In this document: in pieces, positions 39,244-48,999 of the stretch
Position numbering within the stretch: position 1 is the first letter of the stretch
Layout: every line of letters begins with the position of its first letter
Source: an uncultured Clostridium sp.
GTDB lineage: Bacteria > Bacillota > Clostridia > Clostridiales > Clostridiaceae
DNA length: 64,000 nucleotides
Assembly (NCBI RefSeq): GCF_910588715.1
Contig: NZ_CAJURG010000001.1
Location: 152,163 to 216,162 of the forward strand
Direction of reading: 5' to 3'
Translations under genes and position numbers: made by a program
Notes under the pieces: generated by a model
What the model was told of the DNA's origin: nothing
Database searches by the model: none
What the model saw: only the letters and a program-made list of their open reading frames with translations

Positions 39244-39801
39244 ATGATATCAGCAGGTGATTTAAGAAAAGGTACAACTTTTGAGTACGACGGACAAGTG
39301 TATACAGTTATAGACTTCTTACACGTTAAACCTGGTAAGGGAGCTGCTTTCGTTAGAACTAAACTTAGAAATGTTATTTCAGGTGGGGTTACAGATACAA
39401 CATTTAACCCAACTGCTAAATTACAAGAAGCAGTAATTGAAAGAAAAGAAATGCAATATTTATATTCTGATGGAGAATTATACTACTTCATGGATCAAGA
39501 AACTTATGAGCAAATTCCATTAAACTATGAAAAAGTTGAAGATGCTATAAAGTTTATTAAAGAAAATATGTTTGCAGTAATTAAGTTCTATAAAGGTGAT
39601 GCATTCTCAGTTGAAGCACCAAACTTTGTTGAATTATTAATAACTCAAGCTGACCCAGGAGTAAAAGGTAACACAGCTACAAATGCTATGAAACCAGCTA
39701 CATTAGAAACAGGAGCAGTTGTTAACGTACCTATGTTTGTTAATGAAGGTGATACTATAAGAGTTGATACTAGAACTGGAGAATACATGGAAAGAGTTTA
39801 A
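39244..39801 (+). CDS. efp: Translation elongation factor P
   Basis: A 185-residue EF-P, which rescues ribosomes stalled on polyproline. The KOW-like domain I starts [17 protein letters not shown], and the tip loop [15 protein letters not shown] holds the lysine modified in some bacteria. Domains II and III (about 65-185) include the C-terminal [34 protein letters not shown] signature. GGAGGG precedes the ATG at 39244; an in-frame ATG 21 bases upstream does not have a site. A terminator follows. Confidence 0.97.
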   Translation: MISAGDLRKGTTFEYDGQVYTVIDFLHVKPGKGAAFVRTKLRNVISGGVTDTTFNPTAKLQEAVIERKEMQYLYSDGELYYFMDQETYEQIPLNYEKVEDAIKFIKENMFAVIKFYKGDAFSVEAPNFVELLITQADPGVKGNTATNAMKPATLETGAVVNVPMFVNEGDTIRVDTRTGEYMERV

Positions 39802-39808
39802 TCTTAAA

Positions 39809-39846
39809 GTAAATGCTAGGTTTTTAACTTAGCATTTGTTTTTTTA
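39809..39846 (+). terminator. Rho-independent terminator after efp
   Basis: AAATGCTA and TAGCATTT form a stem with a short loop, followed by a long T run. Confidence 0.85.
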
Positions 39847-39904
39847 AATTTTAAAAATAAGGTTATAATCATATATATAGTAATTCTTCAAAGGAAGTGA
39901 GAAT

Positions 39905-40270
39905 ATGAAAGATTTATATACTAAGATAGATAAGCTAAAAAGTGAAATAGATGAGATAAAAGATGAAAAATATTTAAAAATATTTAATTCTTTAAGTGAA
40001 ATACTAATAGATTTATCTTTAAAAGTTGAAGATTTAAACTTAAGACAAGAATATTTAGAGGAAAATATAGAGTATATAGATAATGATTTAACAGATATAC
40101 AAGATGAATTATTTGAAGAAGTAACATTTGATGATTTAAACGGTTTTGAAGATGAATACGTTGAAATAAATTGTGAAAAGTGTAATAAACCTTTATTTGT
40201 AGAGCAACAAACATTAAATAATAATAATCCAATTCCTTGTCCGTTTTGTGGAGGAATGGCTAGAGAGTAG
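39905..40270 (+). CDS. CD1247-like protein with C-terminal zinc ribbon
   Basis: A 121-residue protein seen in many clostridia. It is a predicted coiled coil for most of its length (about 1-75, KLKSEIDEIKDEKYLKIFNSLSEILIDLS). It ends in a short zinc-ribbon with CEKC and CPFC (about residues 90-117). The function is unknown; the zinc ribbon suggests binding nucleic acid or a protein partner. It has its own ribosome site (GGAAGTGAG) and is followed by a terminator. Confidence 0.8.
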   Translation: MKDLYTKIDKLKSEIDEIKDEKYLKIFNSLSEILIDLSLKVEDLNLRQEYLEENIEYIDNDLTDIQDELFEEVTFDDLNGFEDEYVEINCEKCNKPLFVEQQTLNNNNPIPCPFCGGMARE

Positions 40271-40310
40271 TAATACATAATATAATATTTATTAAAATTT
40301 ACTTTTAAAT

Positions 40311-40356
40311 TAAAAAAATAAGCTATTGCAATTAATTGTAATAGCTTATTTTTTTA
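40311..40356 (+). terminator. Rho-independent terminator after the zinc-ribbon gene
   Basis: AAAAAATAAGCTATT pairs with AATAGCTTATTTTTT, with an inner CAATTAATTG. A second long AT-rich inverted repeat follows at about 40374-40423. Confidence 0.85.
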
Positions 40357-40373
40357 ATATAAATTATGGAATT

Positions 40374-40423
40374 TATATATAAGAAAATAAATATATTATA
40401 TAAATATTTATTTCTTATATATT
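40374..40423. repeat. AT-rich inverted repeat upstream of spoIIIAA
   Basis: ATATATAAGAAAATAAATAT faces ATATTTATTTCTTATATAT with one bulged A, so a hairpin of about 19 bp is possible in RNA or DNA. It sits between the preceding terminator and the spoIIIA operon leader. It could insulate the two units or mark the sporulation promoter region; AT-rich background makes its meaning unclear. Confidence 0.4.
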
Positions 40424-40519
40424 TTTAAAATAAATATTTTACATATTTTTTATATTATGAATAATTCTTTATTATGTGAAATAAAAATTAAAGAGAAAGG
40501 TAATTAAGGAAGTGATGAT

Positions 40520-41443
40520 ATGAAATATGATGAGATTTATAAGATACTTCCAGAGGATATAGGAGATAAGATTAAAGAGTTTTTAATGAATGATATAGTA
40601 CAAGAAATAAGGATAAAAATAGGAAAGCCTGTAATACTTAATTTATCATTTGAAGAAAAGCTTTTAGATTATATTCCTACAAAGGAAGATTTAAGGTATA
40701 TGATAGCTAAAATTTCTAATTATTCATTATATGCTTTTGAAGAGGAAATTAAACAAGGATATATAACCTTAAAGGGAGGACACAGAGTTGGACTAGCTGG
40801 AGAATGTGTAATATCAAAGGGAGAAGTTAGAACTATAAAAAATATTTCATCATTAAATATAAGAATATGCAAAGAGGTTATAGGAGCTTCTAATAAAATT
40901 ATGAAACTAATTACAGAAAATAATAGAGTATACAATACTCTAATAGTATCTCCTCCTAAATGTGGTAAAACAACTATACTAAGAGATATAGCTAAAAATT
41001 TATCAAATGGAATGTATCAAATAAATTTAAAAGGAAAAAAAGTAACAATAGTTGATGAAAGAAGTGAAATTGCAGCTTGCTATAATGGAGTGCCACAAAT
41101 GAATGTAGGAATTAGAACTGATATTTTAGACAACTGTCTAAAAAAATCAGGAATGATTATGGCAATAAGAAGTCTTTCACCAGAAGTATTAATATGTGAT
41201 GAAATAGGAACAGAAGGAGACTTAGAAGCATTAAACATGGCTTTTAATTCTGGAGTTAATATTATAGTTACAGTACATGGGTACGATATAAATGATATTT
41301 ATAATAGAAAGGTTTTTAAAGAATTAATAGACAATTGTGTAATAGAAAGAGTTTTATTATTAAGTAATCGAAAGGGGGCTGGTACTATAGAAAAGGTTTA
41401 TAAGGTAAATAGGGAGAAGGGATTACAATGTTTAGAGTTTTGA
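40520..41443 (+). CDS. spoIIIAA: Stage III sporulation protein AA
   Basis: A 307-residue ATPase of the SpoIIIA-SpoIIQ channel, which links mother cell and forespore. The GspE-like fold has Walker A SPPKCGKTT (about 144-152) and Walker B VLICDEIGTEGD, with ITVDERSEIAACYNG nearby. First gene of a complete eight-gene operon normally driven by sigma-E in the mother cell; I could not locate a clear sigma-E promoter. GAAGTGATG precedes the ATG. The last 16 bases overlap spoIIIAB. Confidence 0.94.
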   Translation: MKYDEIYKILPEDIGDKIKEFLMNDIVQEIRIKIGKPVILNLSFEEKLLDYIPTKEDLRYMIAKISNYSLYAFEEEIKQGYITLKGGHRVGLAGECVISKGEVRTIKNISSLNIRICKEVIGASNKIMKLITENNRVYNTLIVSPPKCGKTTILRDIAKNLSNGMYQINLKGKKVTIVDERSEIAACYNGVPQMNVGIRTDILDNCLKKSGMIMAIRSLSPEVLICDEIGTEGDLEALNMAFNSGVNIIVTVHGYDINDIYNRKVFKELIDNCVIERVLLLSNRKGAGTIEKVYKVNREKGLQCLEF

Positions 41444-41946
41444 TGATTTTTTTCATGTTTTTAATCTGCACATTTATAGGTTTCTTTTTAGGAGAAAACT
41501 ATAAAAGAAGAAGTATTCAACTAAAAGAATTTCAAAAGGGACTTTTATTATTAAGCAATGAAATTATATATGCTAATACTCCTCTTCCAGATGCATTATT
41601 GGAGATTAGTAAAAAGGTTTCTAGTCCAATTTCAGAAGTATTTAATGAGATGTCCTTTTCATTAGAAAATGGATATTCAGGTACAATATATGAAAGTTTT
41701 GAAAATGCTTATAGAAACTCAAAAGAAAATATGAATTTATTAGATGATGATTACAAAATTATTAATGATTTTTTTAAAACACTTGGCTCATCAGGGGTAA
41801 CGGGACAAGATAAGATATTTAAAGTTGCATTAGATAATATAGATATAAATTATAAAGAAGCAAGAAAGTTTGAAAAAGAAAATATTAAGTTATATAGAAC
41901 TTTAGGGGTATCTATTGGTGCTATGTTAGCAATATTTTTTATCTAA
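41428..41946 (+). CDS. spoIIIAB: Stage III sporulation protein AB
   Basis: A 172-residue membrane protein with hydrophobic segments near both ends (about 3-21 and 157-172), resembling type II secretion GspF. It carries the SpoIIIAB block QKGLLLLSNEIIYANTPLPDALLEIS and GSSGVTGQDKIFKVA. It overlaps the 3' end of spoIIIAA. Part of the mother-cell channel basal platform. Confidence 0.92.
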   Translation: MFRVLMIFFMFLICTFIGFFLGENYKRRSIQLKEFQKGLLLLSNEIIYANTPLPDALLEISKKVSSPISEVFNEMSFSLENGYSGTIYESFENAYRNSKENMNLLDDDYKIINDFFKTLGSSGVTGQDKIFKVALDNIDINYKEARKFEKENIKLYRTLGVSIGAMLAIFFI

Positions 41947-41962
41947 GGGGGATTAAATTATT

Positions 41963-42160
41963 ATGTTTGATATAAGTTTACTATTTAAAATTGGAGCAAT
42001 GGGAGTTTTACTTATGGTTATCGAGAAGGTATTAGAAGGAAATGGGAAAAAAGAATTTGCAGTATTAGCTAATTTAGCAGGAATGGTTATTATATTAATT
42101 ACTATTATTGGAATGATATCAAATCTTTTTGATACAGTAAGAACTATGTTTACTTTTTAG
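41963..42160 (+). CDS. spoIIIAC: Stage III sporulation protein AC
   Basis: A 65-residue membrane protein with two hydrophobic helices (about 4-21 and 38-60). MFDISLLFKIGAMGVLLMVIEKVLEGNGKKEFAVLANLAGMVI matches SpoIIIAC. AAGGGGGA precedes the start. Its stop ends one base before the next gene's ribosome site. Confidence 0.94.
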   Translation: MFDISLLFKIGAMGVLLMVIEKVLEGNGKKEFAVLANLAGMVIILITIIGMISNLFDTVRTMFTF

Positions 42161-42169
42161 GTGAATTTT

Positions 42170-42553
42170 ATGGAAATAATTAAAATTGCATTAGTTGCAT
42201 TTACTGCGTTATTCATATTCCTTCTATTAAAAGATAAGAAATCAGAAATAGGATTGCTTGTAATACTTGCAGCGGGAATAGGAATATTCCTTTATATGAT
42301 AGGACAACTTGGTGATGTAATAGAGTTTATTAAAGATATTGCTAATAAAGCTAATATAGATACTGTATATATTGGAATTGTACTAAAAATTCTTGCAATT
42401 GCATATATAACATCATTTTGTAGTGAAATATGTAAAGATTCAGGTGCTGGAAGTATAGGAAGTAAAGTTGAATTTGCAGGAAAGATAATGATACTAGGAT
42501 TGGCAATTCCAATTTTAATGGCTGTATTAAATTCAATTCTTCAGATATTGTAG
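42170..42553 (+). CDS. spoIIIAD: Stage III sporulation protein AD
   Basis: A 127-residue membrane protein related to SpoIIIAC, with three to four hydrophobic segments; IGIVLKILAIAYITSFCSEICKDSG is the family signature. AGGTGA precedes the ATG at 42170. A GTG at 42161 is in frame but is part of the ribosome site. Confidence 0.93.
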   Translation: MEIIKIALVAFTALFIFLLLKDKKSEIGLLVILAAGIGIFLYMIGQLGDVIEFIKDIANKANIDTVYIGIVLKILAIAYITSFCSEICKDSGAGSIGSKVEFAGKIMILGLAIPILMAVLNSILQIL

Positions 42554-42561
42554 GTGAGAAA

Positions 42562-43755
42562 ATGAGAAACTATATTTTAAAGATAATTTGCTCTTTAACA
42601 ATTATAAGTATTTTGGGATTTTGTGAATTTTCAATAATACCTAATAAGGTTGTTTATGCAGAAGAAATTACAAATATAACAAATGATGAAGAAGTAGAAT
42701 CAAAGTTAAATAACTTATACGACTATATAAATACAATGAAAAGTGATGTAGAGCTTATAAATGAATTAGATCCAATTAGTTATATACAAAGTTATATAGA
42801 AACAGGAGAAGGTAATTTATCATTTTCAACAATTTTAAGTGCTATAATAAGTCTATTTTTTAAAGAAGTAAAAACTATATTAGCATTAGCATTTTCAATT
42901 GTTGCAGTTGGAATAATATGCTCATTATTTAAAAATATACAATCTTCATTTTCAAGTGATGGAGTATCACAAGTAGCTTTTTATGCTTGCTATGCTATTT
43001 TAATAATATTGTTATCTAAAACATTTATTATATCTATATCATTAGCTAAGGATGTAATTATTCAAATTACAAACTTTATGGATAAGGTTTTACCAGTTTT
43101 AGTGCTTATGTTAGCAGCATCAGGAGGATTAACACAAGCAGCTACTATGGATCCTATAATACTTGGAGCTACTATATTAATACCTAAAATATATATAAAT
43201 GTAATAATTCCATTAATTTTAATAACATTTGTATTACAGTTTACAAATAATATATCTACAGAATCAAAATTATCTAATTTGTGTGGGATGGTAAAAAAAT
43301 CTACTGTATGGCTTCAAGGGATTATTCTTACTATATTTGTAGCTTTATTAACAATTAGAGGAATAACCTCTTCTACTATAGATGCAGTTACTTTAAAGAC
43401 AGCTAAATTTACAATTGATAATTTCATCCCAATAGTAGGAAAATCATTTTCAGATGCTATATCATCGGTAGCAGGCTATTCATTAATTATAAAAAATGCA
43501 ATTGGATCAATTGGGCTTATAGTTATAATTTTAATAATGTTATATCCTATTATTAAAATAGTATTATCATCATTTATTTTTAAACTTTCAGCATCTTTAT
43601 TAGAACCAATAACAGATAAAAGAATAACAAGTTCTATAGCTGCGGCAGGAGAATCTTTAGTACTAATTATGTCATGTGTTTTAAGTGTTAGTATAATGTT
43701 CTTTATCCTTATAGCGATTATGATATCAGCAGGAAAGTTTGTTATAGGAGGATAA
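42562..43755 (+). CDS. spoIIIAE: Stage III sporulation protein AE
   Basis: A 397-residue polytopic membrane protein with a predicted N-terminal signal segment (about 5-32), an extracytoplasmic stretch of about 60 residues, and then about seven membrane spans. SpoIIIAE blocks include VLPVLVLMLAASGGLTQAATMDPI, LRGITSSTIDAVTLKTAKFTIDNFIPIVGKSFSDA and KLSASLLEPITDKRI. It is the largest membrane part of the SpoIIIA channel complex and the only one with many spans. Confidence 0.94.
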   Translation: MRNYILKIICSLTIISILGFCEFSIIPNKVVYAEEITNITNDEEVESKLNNLYDYINTMKSDVELINELDPISYIQSYIETGEGNLSFSTILSAIISLFFKEVKTILALAFSIVAVGIICSLFKNIQSSFSSDGVSQVAFYACYAILIILLSKTFIISISLAKDVIIQITNFMDKVLPVLVLMLAASGGLTQAATMDPIILGATILIPKIYINVIIPLILITFVLQFTNNISTESKLSNLCGMVKKSTVWLQGIILTIFVALLTIRGITSSTIDAVTLKTAKFTIDNFIPIVGKSFSDAISSVAGYSLIIKNAIGSIGLIVIILIMLYPIIKIVLSSFIFKLSASLLEPITDKRITSSIAAAGESLVLIMSCVLSVSIMFFILIAIMISAGKFVIGG

Positions 43756-43762
43756 AAATAAT

Positions 43763-44347
43763 ATGGAATATATAAATAATTTTGTTATAACTTTAGTAGC
43801 AACAATGATATTTATGACAGCAATAGATATAATTTCTCCAGATAATTCTATGAAAAAATATATAAAGTTTGTTTTAGGACTAATACTTATATCTGTTATG
43901 ATAAATCCAATAGTAAAGTTTTTTACAGGTGGGGAGCAGGAGCTAGTAAGTGCTATAAAAAGTTATGAAAATATGTTTTATGAAAGTACATCTATTGAAA
44001 ATAAAACTAATATAAGTGAAAGCAAAATAGAATCATTTAAAAATAATTTAAATAATAATTGTGATAAGTTACTTAAAGAAGAGTTTTCAGGCAGAGAATT
44101 TAAATCAAACGTTAAATGTGAAATAGATTTAGAGAATATGGAATATAAAGTTGATGGGGTAGAAGTTGGAGTAAAGAATTCAGAAATAAAATTAATTGAT
44201 AATATTAAAATTAATATAAATGAAGAAAGTGAAGAAGCAGTATCAAATGAAGAAGTAATAGAAAATGGAGAAGAAATTAAAAATTATTTATCAGAAGTTT
44301 TTAAAATATCAACAGAAAAAATAAAGCTATATAGCATGGGAAGGTAA
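43763..44347 (+). CDS. spoIIIAF: Stage III sporulation protein AF
   Basis: A 194-residue protein with two N-terminal hydrophobic segments (about 5-22 and 33-52; LGLILISVMINPIVKF). An extracytoplasmic ring-building-motif-like domain follows (about 85-194). SpoIIIAF is thought to form a ring of the channel. Placement between AE and AG is the conserved order. Confidence 0.92.
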   Translation: MEYINNFVITLVATMIFMTAIDIISPDNSMKKYIKFVLGLILISVMINPIVKFFTGGEQELVSAIKSYENMFYESTSIENKTNISESKIESFKNNLNNNCDKLLKEEFSGREFKSNVKCEIDLENMEYKVDGVEVGVKNSEIKLIDNIKININEESEEAVSNEEVIENGEEIKNYLSEVFKISTEKIKLYSMGR

Positions 44348-44373
44348 TTAAAAAGTAGTAGGGGGATTATAGT

Positions 44374-44997
44374 ATGGATAAAGATAAGTTAAATGAAGAA
44401 ATTAATAAACTTATGAAAAATAAAAAGTTTGTTAATTGTTTATTAGTATTACTTGTAATTATATTTTTATGGCTTGCAGTTAGTAATTTTATAGGAGATG
44501 ATTCAAGTTTAGTAAAGGGAAATAGTGAAAATAAGCCAATTGGAGCTAAGGAAGTTTTAGGACAAGAGGAAGAAGGTGTTACAACATCTAAAGAGCTTTT
44601 AGATTACGAAACAGAACAAAAAGAAAAGTTAGAAAATATACTTTCTAAAATTGATGGAGTAGGAGAGGTCGTTGTTGATATTTATTTTGAAAGTAGTGAA
44701 GTAAAAGTTCCAGCCACAAACTCAAATACTCAAAATTCAGAAACAAAAGAAGAAGATAATAATGGAGGAACAAGATTAACAAGGCAAGAAACAGGTGGAG
44801 AAACGGTAGTAATGAAAAGCAATTCAAGTACAAGTGAGCCTTTTATAACTAAAACATATAAACCACAAATTACGGGTGTGTTAATTGTTGCAGAAGGTGC
44901 TAAAAGTAGCAAAATCACATATGATATACAAAAAGCTGTTTCAAGTTTATATAATTTAAGTTTAGATAAGGTTAATGTATATCCTATGGTAAGCTAG
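44374..44997 (+). CDS. spoIIIAG: Stage III sporulation protein AG
   Basis: A 207-residue bitopic protein with a membrane segment at about 20-38 and a ring-building domain in the intermembrane space. SpoIIIAG forms a large ring in the Bacillus complex. It shows ENILSKIDGVGEVVVDIYFES and PQITGVLIVAEGAKSSKITYDIQKAVSSLYNLSLDKVNVYPM. A charged, Thr/Ser/Asn-rich insertion (about 112-145) separates the two halves of the ring domain. Confidence 0.94.
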   Translation: MDKDKLNEEINKLMKNKKFVNCLLVLLVIIFLWLAVSNFIGDDSSLVKGNSENKPIGAKEVLGQEEEGVTTSKELLDYETEQKEKLENILSKIDGVGEVVVDIYFESSEVKVPATNSNTQNSETKEEDNNGGTRLTRQETGGETVVMKSNSSTSEPFITKTYKPQITGVLIVAEGAKSSKITYDIQKAVSSLYNLSLDKVNVYPMVS

Positions 44998-45036
44998 CAT
45001 ATATATTTTATATAAAAAGAATGGGAGGAATTTAAA

Positions 45037-45567
45037 ATGACAAAAAAACAATTTGGGATTATTTTTACACTAATGGCTTTAATAGTATGTGTTGGAGTAT
45101 TATCTATGAAGCTAAATGAAAATGGATTTAATGATCCAACTAGTTTAGAGGCAGTTTTAAAACAAAATACTGATAATACTAAAGCGACTGAAACAAATAC
45201 AGAAGAAACCTTAAGTACAACAGAATATTTTTATAGCATGAGATTAACTAAAGAGCAACAAAATGAAAAATATATAAATGATATGAAGGCTATTACAGAA
45301 GATGCAAATGCATCACAAGAATCAAAGGATATTGCAAATAATGCATTAGTTGAAAAAGCTAAAATGAATGACCAAGAAAGTAGAGTAGAATCAGAAATTA
45401 GAAATAAGGGTTATGAAGATTCTATTTGTATGATAAATGACAATAAAACTGTAAAAGTTTATGTTAAAGTATCAGATGTTTTATCAGAAGAAAATTCAGC
45501 TGTAATAAAGAAAGTAGTTGAAGATATTACTACTTTAACAGATGTAGATATTACATCAATGAAATAA
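45037..45567 (+). CDS. spoIIIAH: Stage III sporulation protein AH
   Basis: A 176-residue bitopic protein with an N-terminal membrane segment (about 5-23) and an extracytoplasmic YscJ/FliF-like domain. In Bacillus it crosses the mother-cell membrane and binds forespore SpoIIQ, joining the two halves of the channel. The C-terminus SVLSEENSAVIKKVVEDITTLTDVDITSMK fits the family. GGGAGGAA precedes the ATG. Last gene of the spoIIIA operon. Confidence 0.93.
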   Translation: MTKKQFGIIFTLMALIVCVGVLSMKLNENGFNDPTSLEAVLKQNTDNTKATETNTEETLSTTEYFYSMRLTKEQQNEKYINDMKAITEDANASQESKDIANNALVEKAKMNDQESRVESEIRNKGYEDSICMINDNKTVKVYVKVSDVLSEENSAVIKKVVEDITTLTDVDITSMK

Positions 45568-45571
45568 TTCA

Positions 45572-45600
45572 TTGTAATATAAAGGCTTTTTTGCTATAAT
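45572..45600 (+). promoter_or_regulatory. Sigma-A promoter upstream of asp23
   Basis: TTGTAA (45572-45577) and a perfect TATAAT (45595-45600) are 17 bases apart, 51 bases before the asp23 start, within the intergenic gap after spoIIIAH. Confidence 0.75.
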
Positions 45601-45650
45601 AAACATAAGGAGAAGTAGGTTTATATAATAAACCTTAAGGAGGTTAGGTC

Positions 45651-46040
45651 ATGGAAAATGTAAACAATGAATCTACTATAGGAATTGTTAAGATTTCTGA
45701 TGAAGTAGTGAGTGTTATAGCAGAAATAGCAGCAGATGAAATTCAAGGAATAGTTGAAGTTCCACATGGAGTTTCAAGTAACATATCACAAATATTAAAA
45801 GGTAAGAAAGCTTCTAGTGGAAAGAGTGTAAAAGTTACATTAGAAGAAGATAAAGCTATAATTGATTTAAATGTAGCTGTAGAGTATGGTATTAAAATTC
45901 CAGAGGTAGTAGGTGCAGTTCAAGAAAATGTAAAAAGAACTGTTGAAGCTATGACTGGATTAAAGGTTGACAAAGTTAATGTTAATGTTCAAAACATATA
46001 TGTTCCAAAACAGGAACAACAGGAAGCACTAGAAGTATAG
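45651..46040 (+). CDS. Asp23/Gls24-family envelope stress response protein
   Basis: A 129-residue protein of the Asp23/DUF322 family with NVNNESTIGIVKISDEVVSVIAEIAADEIQGI at the start and VKRTVEAMTGLKVDKVNVNVQNIYV near the end. In Firmicutes such proteins are often membrane-proximal and respond to envelope or alkaline stress; Bacillus YqhY sits in the same accC-nusB region. AAGGAGG precedes the ATG, with its own promoter upstream and a terminator downstream. Confidence 0.92.
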   Translation: MENVNNESTIGIVKISDEVVSVIAEIAADEIQGIVEVPHGVSSNISQILKGKKASSGKSVKVTLEEDKAIIDLNVAVEYGIKIPEVVGAVQENVKRTVEAMTGLKVDKVNVNVQNIYVPKQEQQEALEV

Positions 46041-46042
46041 TA

Positions 46043-46080
46043 AAAAACCCTCTGTCAATCAGAGGGTTTCTCGTTTTTAT
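46043..46080 (+). terminator. Rho-independent terminator after asp23
   Basis: AACCCTCTG pairs with CAGAGGGTT around a short loop, followed by TCTCGTTTTTA. Confidence 0.88.
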
Positions 46081-46279
46081 AAAAAATATAATGTTTACAT
46101 AAAAATTTAGATAGTAAATTTAAAAAATTTTATTTATAATATTAGAAGTTGATTCGTAAAAGTAGTTTTATGGATATAAACAAGATAATATTATAATATG
46201 CATATGTTTAATTAATGTAATATAAGTTTATAATACAAGTAAAGAGATTATGTATATTATACATACTTAGGAGGAAGTT

Positions 46280-46684
46280 ATGAAAAGACAAAAATCAAGA
46301 GAAAAAGCAATGGAGTTGCTTTTTAGCATGGAACTTAGCAAAAATAGTTATGAGGAAACATTAGAAAATTTCATCGAAGATTATGAAATGGATTTAAATA
46401 CTATAGACATAGACTATATAAAAAATATTATAAAAGTAGTTACAGATAATTTAGAAGTTATTGATGAAAAAATAGTTGGATCTTTAGTTAATTGGAAGTT
46501 AGATAGAATATCTAAAGTTAATCTTACAATATTAAGATTAGCAGTAGCTGAAATGATGTTTGTAGAAGATGTTCCAGGAAGTGTAGCTATAAATGAGGCC
46601 GTTGAATTAACTAAAAAATATTCAGATGAAAAAAGTTCGTCATTTGTTAATGGAGTATTAGATAAGGTTTTAAAAAGTTTATAA
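46280..46684 (+). CDS. nusB: Transcription antitermination factor NusB
   Basis: A 134-residue all-helical protein of the rRNA antitermination complex, where NusB binds boxA RNA with S10. Family landmarks are [49 protein letters not shown] and the [34 protein letters not shown] signature. Start has AGGAGGAAG upstream. About 200 bases of non-coding sequence before it probably hold a promoter; folD follows 48 bases later. Confidence 0.95.
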   Translation: MKRQKSREKAMELLFSMELSKNSYEETLENFIEDYEMDLNTIDIDYIKNIIKVVTDNLEVIDEKIVGSLVNWKLDRISKVNLTILRLAVAEMMFVEDVPGSVAINEAVELTKKYSDEKSSSFVNGVLDKVLKSL

Positions 46685-46732
46685 TTTTTATTACATAATA
46701 AGGAGTATTTTAGAGTTAGAGGGGGCATAAAA

Positions 46733-47581
46733 ATGGGTAATAAAATAGATGGTAAAGCTATAGCATTAGAAGTTAAAAATAATATAAAAGATTTTGTTAA
46801 AAACAGAAAACTTAATAATAAAAGTATACCTAAAGTTGCATCTATATTAGTTGGTAATGATGGCGGATCATTGTTTTATTTAAATAATCAAGAAAAGGTA
46901 GCAACTTCGTTAGGATTAGAATTTGAAAAAATTCATTTAGACGATAATATAACGGAAAATGAATTAATTGAAAAGATAAAAAAGTTAAATAATGATGACA
47001 GAATAAATGGAATAATACTTCAATTACCATTACCTAAAAATATAGATGAAAAGAAAATAATATCATCAATATCTCCAGAAAAAGATATTGATTGTTTAAC
47101 TTTTATTAATCAAGGAAAATTATATATGGGAGAAGAAAACTTCTTGCCATGTACGCCTAAATCTGTATTAACAATATTAAAAAGTTTAAATATAAATTTA
47201 GAAGGAATGGAAGTAGTTGTGGTTGGAAGAAGCAATATAGTGGGGAAACCAGCTGCTGCATTAATGCTTAAAGAAAATTGTACCGTTACATTATGCCATT
47301 CTAAAACTAAAAATTTAAAGGAAGTATGTAAAAGGGCAGATATTTTAATTGTTGCTATAGGAAGGGCTAAATTTATAGATGGCAGTTATATAAAAGAAAA
47401 TGCAATAGTTATTGATGTTGGAACTAATTCTGTAGAAGGAAAGATTACAGGAGATGTTGACTTTGACAAAGTTATAAATAAGGCATCTTTTGTTACACCA
47501 GTTCCAGGAGGGGTTGGAGCTATTACAACAACACTTTTAATGAAGAATGTATGTGAGGCTTTAGAAAAGAATGAAAATTAA
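46733..47581 (+). CDS. folD: Methylenetetrahydrofolate dehydrogenase/cyclohydrolase FolD
   Basis: A 282-residue bifunctional enzyme that interconverts 5,10-methylene- and 10-formyl-THF. Motifs include [24 protein letters not shown] (with the catalytic Lys), [59 protein letters not shown] (NADP site) and GDVDFDKV...[17 protein letters not shown] Gln-Leu-Pro-Leu-Pro block is conserved. Its stop overlaps the start of xseA. Confidence 0.96.
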   Translation: MGNKIDGKAIALEVKNNIKDFVKNRKLNNKSIPKVASILVGNDGGSLFYLNNQEKVATSLGLEFEKIHLDDNITENELIEKIKKLNNDDRINGIILQLPLPKNIDEKKIISSISPEKDIDCLTFINQGKLYMGEENFLPCTPKSVLTILKSLNINLEGMEVVVVGRSNIVGKPAAALMLKENCTVTLCHSKTKNLKEVCKRADILIVAIGRAKFIDGSYIKENAIVIDVGTNSVEGKITGDVDFDKVINKASFVTPVPGGVGAITTTLLMKNVCEALEKNEN

Positions 47582-48806
47582 AACCTTGACAGTATCAGAA
47601 GTCAATAATTATATAAAAAAAATATTAGATAATGATTTTATATTAAATAACCTTTCTGTAAGAGGTGAAATTTCAAATTTAAAATATCATTCAAGTGGTC
47701 ATGTTTATTTTTCATTAAAAGATGATAATAGTAAGATTAATTGTATTATGTTTAAAAACAAAAGCTTGGAATTAGATATTATATTAAAAGAGGGAATGTC
47801 TGTAATTGTATCTGGAAGAGCATCTGTTTATTCAGTTAATGGAACTTTTCAGATATATTGTGATAATATATCACAAGAAGGACTTGGAGAGCTTCATATA
47901 AAATTTGAAAAATTAAAAGAAAAATTAAGTAGGGAGGGGTATTTTAACGAAGAGTTTAAAAAGCCCCTTCCTAAAAATCCTTATGGGGTAGGTGTAGTTA
48001 CATCAGAAACTGGTGCTGCAATACAAGATATAATTAATGTTATAAGAAGAAGAAACACAAAAGTAGATATTATTCTTTATCCTGCCATAGTTCAAGGTGA
48101 TGGAGCATACAAAACAATAATTAAGGGAATAGAGTATTTTAATAAAAAGAAAAGTGTAGATGTTATTATAATAGGTAGAGGTGGAGGTTCTATGGAGGAA
48201 TTATGGAACTTCAATGAAGAATTATTAGCATATTCTATTTTTAAATCAGAAATACCTATTATATCAGCTGTAGGACATGAAATAGACTTTACTATATCTG
48301 ATTTTGTTTCAGATTGTAGGGCTGCTACACCATCTCAAGCTGCTGAGATAGCAGTTCCATTAGAAGAAAGTCAGTATAATGAAGTTAGTTATTATGAAAA
48401 AAGGTTAAATATTATAGTAAGTGATAGATTTAAAGAAGAAAAACAAAGAGTTAAAAATTTAGAAAAAATATTAAACTTAAATTCTCCAAATAATAAAATT
48501 ATAAATTCTTATTTAGAAATTGATAATATAAAAGAAAAGATTGAAAAAATAATAGAATATAAAATAAAAAATAATAAAGAAAAGATATTTTCATTAAACA
48601 ATATATTAAATGCACATAATCCATTAAATATTTTAGGAAAGGGTTATGCTATAATAGAAAATAATGAAGGTAAGATTATAAAAAGTAAAGAAGAATTTAA
48701 AGAGATTACTGAAATAAAAATTTCTATGGAAGATGGGTACGTAAAAGGAAGTTTTACTCAAGTAGAAAGAGGGGGATTTTGTTATGGCAAAGAAAGAAAG
48801 CTATAA
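47571..48806 (+). CDS. xseA: Exodeoxyribonuclease VII large subunit
   Basis: A 411-residue subunit of exonuclease VII, which degrades single-stranded DNA from both ends to oligonucleotides. It has an N-terminal OB domain ([48 protein letters not shown]) and the catalytic XseA core ([64 protein letters not shown]), followed by coiled coil (about 285-345). It overlaps folD by 11 bases and xseB by 23. Confidence 0.95.
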   Translation: MKIKTLTVSEVNNYIKKILDNDFILNNLSVRGEISNLKYHSSGHVYFSLKDDNSKINCIMFKNKSLELDIILKEGMSVIVSGRASVYSVNGTFQIYCDNISQEGLGELHIKFEKLKEKLSREGYFNEEFKKPLPKNPYGVGVVTSETGAAIQDIINVIRRRNTKVDIILYPAIVQGDGAYKTIIKGIEYFNKKKSVDVIIIGRGGGSMEELWNFNEELLAYSIFKSEIPIISAVGHEIDFTISDFVSDCRAATPSQAAEIAVPLEESQYNEVSYYEKRLNIIVSDRFKEEKQRVKNLEKILNLNSPNNKIINSYLEIDNIKEKIEKIIEYKIKNNKEKIFSLNNILNAHNPLNILGKGYAIIENNEGKIIKSKEEFKEITEIKISMEDGYVKGSFTQVERGGFCYGKERKL

Positions 48807-48999
48807 TGATATGTTAAATAATTTAGAGAGTATATTATCTAAGTTAGAAAATGAAGAATTAAATTTAGAAGATGCTATGAAAGAATATGAAAAGGGAAGT
48901 AAAATTGTTAATAAATTATATAAAACCTTAGATGCCTTAGAGGGAAAGTTTTTAACAATTAAGGAAAGTACTGAAGTGGTGAAAGAAAATGAAGTTTAA
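48784..48999 (+). CDS. xseB: Exodeoxyribonuclease VII small subunit
   Basis: A 71-residue helical protein that assembles with XseA. The signature [40 protein letters not shown] is clear. GAGGGGGA precedes the ATG, inside the 3' end of xseA, and its own end overlaps ispA by 11 bases. Confidence 0.95.
   Translation: MAKKESYNDMLNNLESILSKLENEELNLEDAMKEYEKGSKIVNKLYKTLDALEGKFLTIKESTEVVKENEV

Noticed and set aside
40374..40423. Sigma-E promoter for spoIIIAA
   Set aside because: An AT-rich inverted repeat and weak matches exist, but no convincing -35/-10 pair was found by eye.
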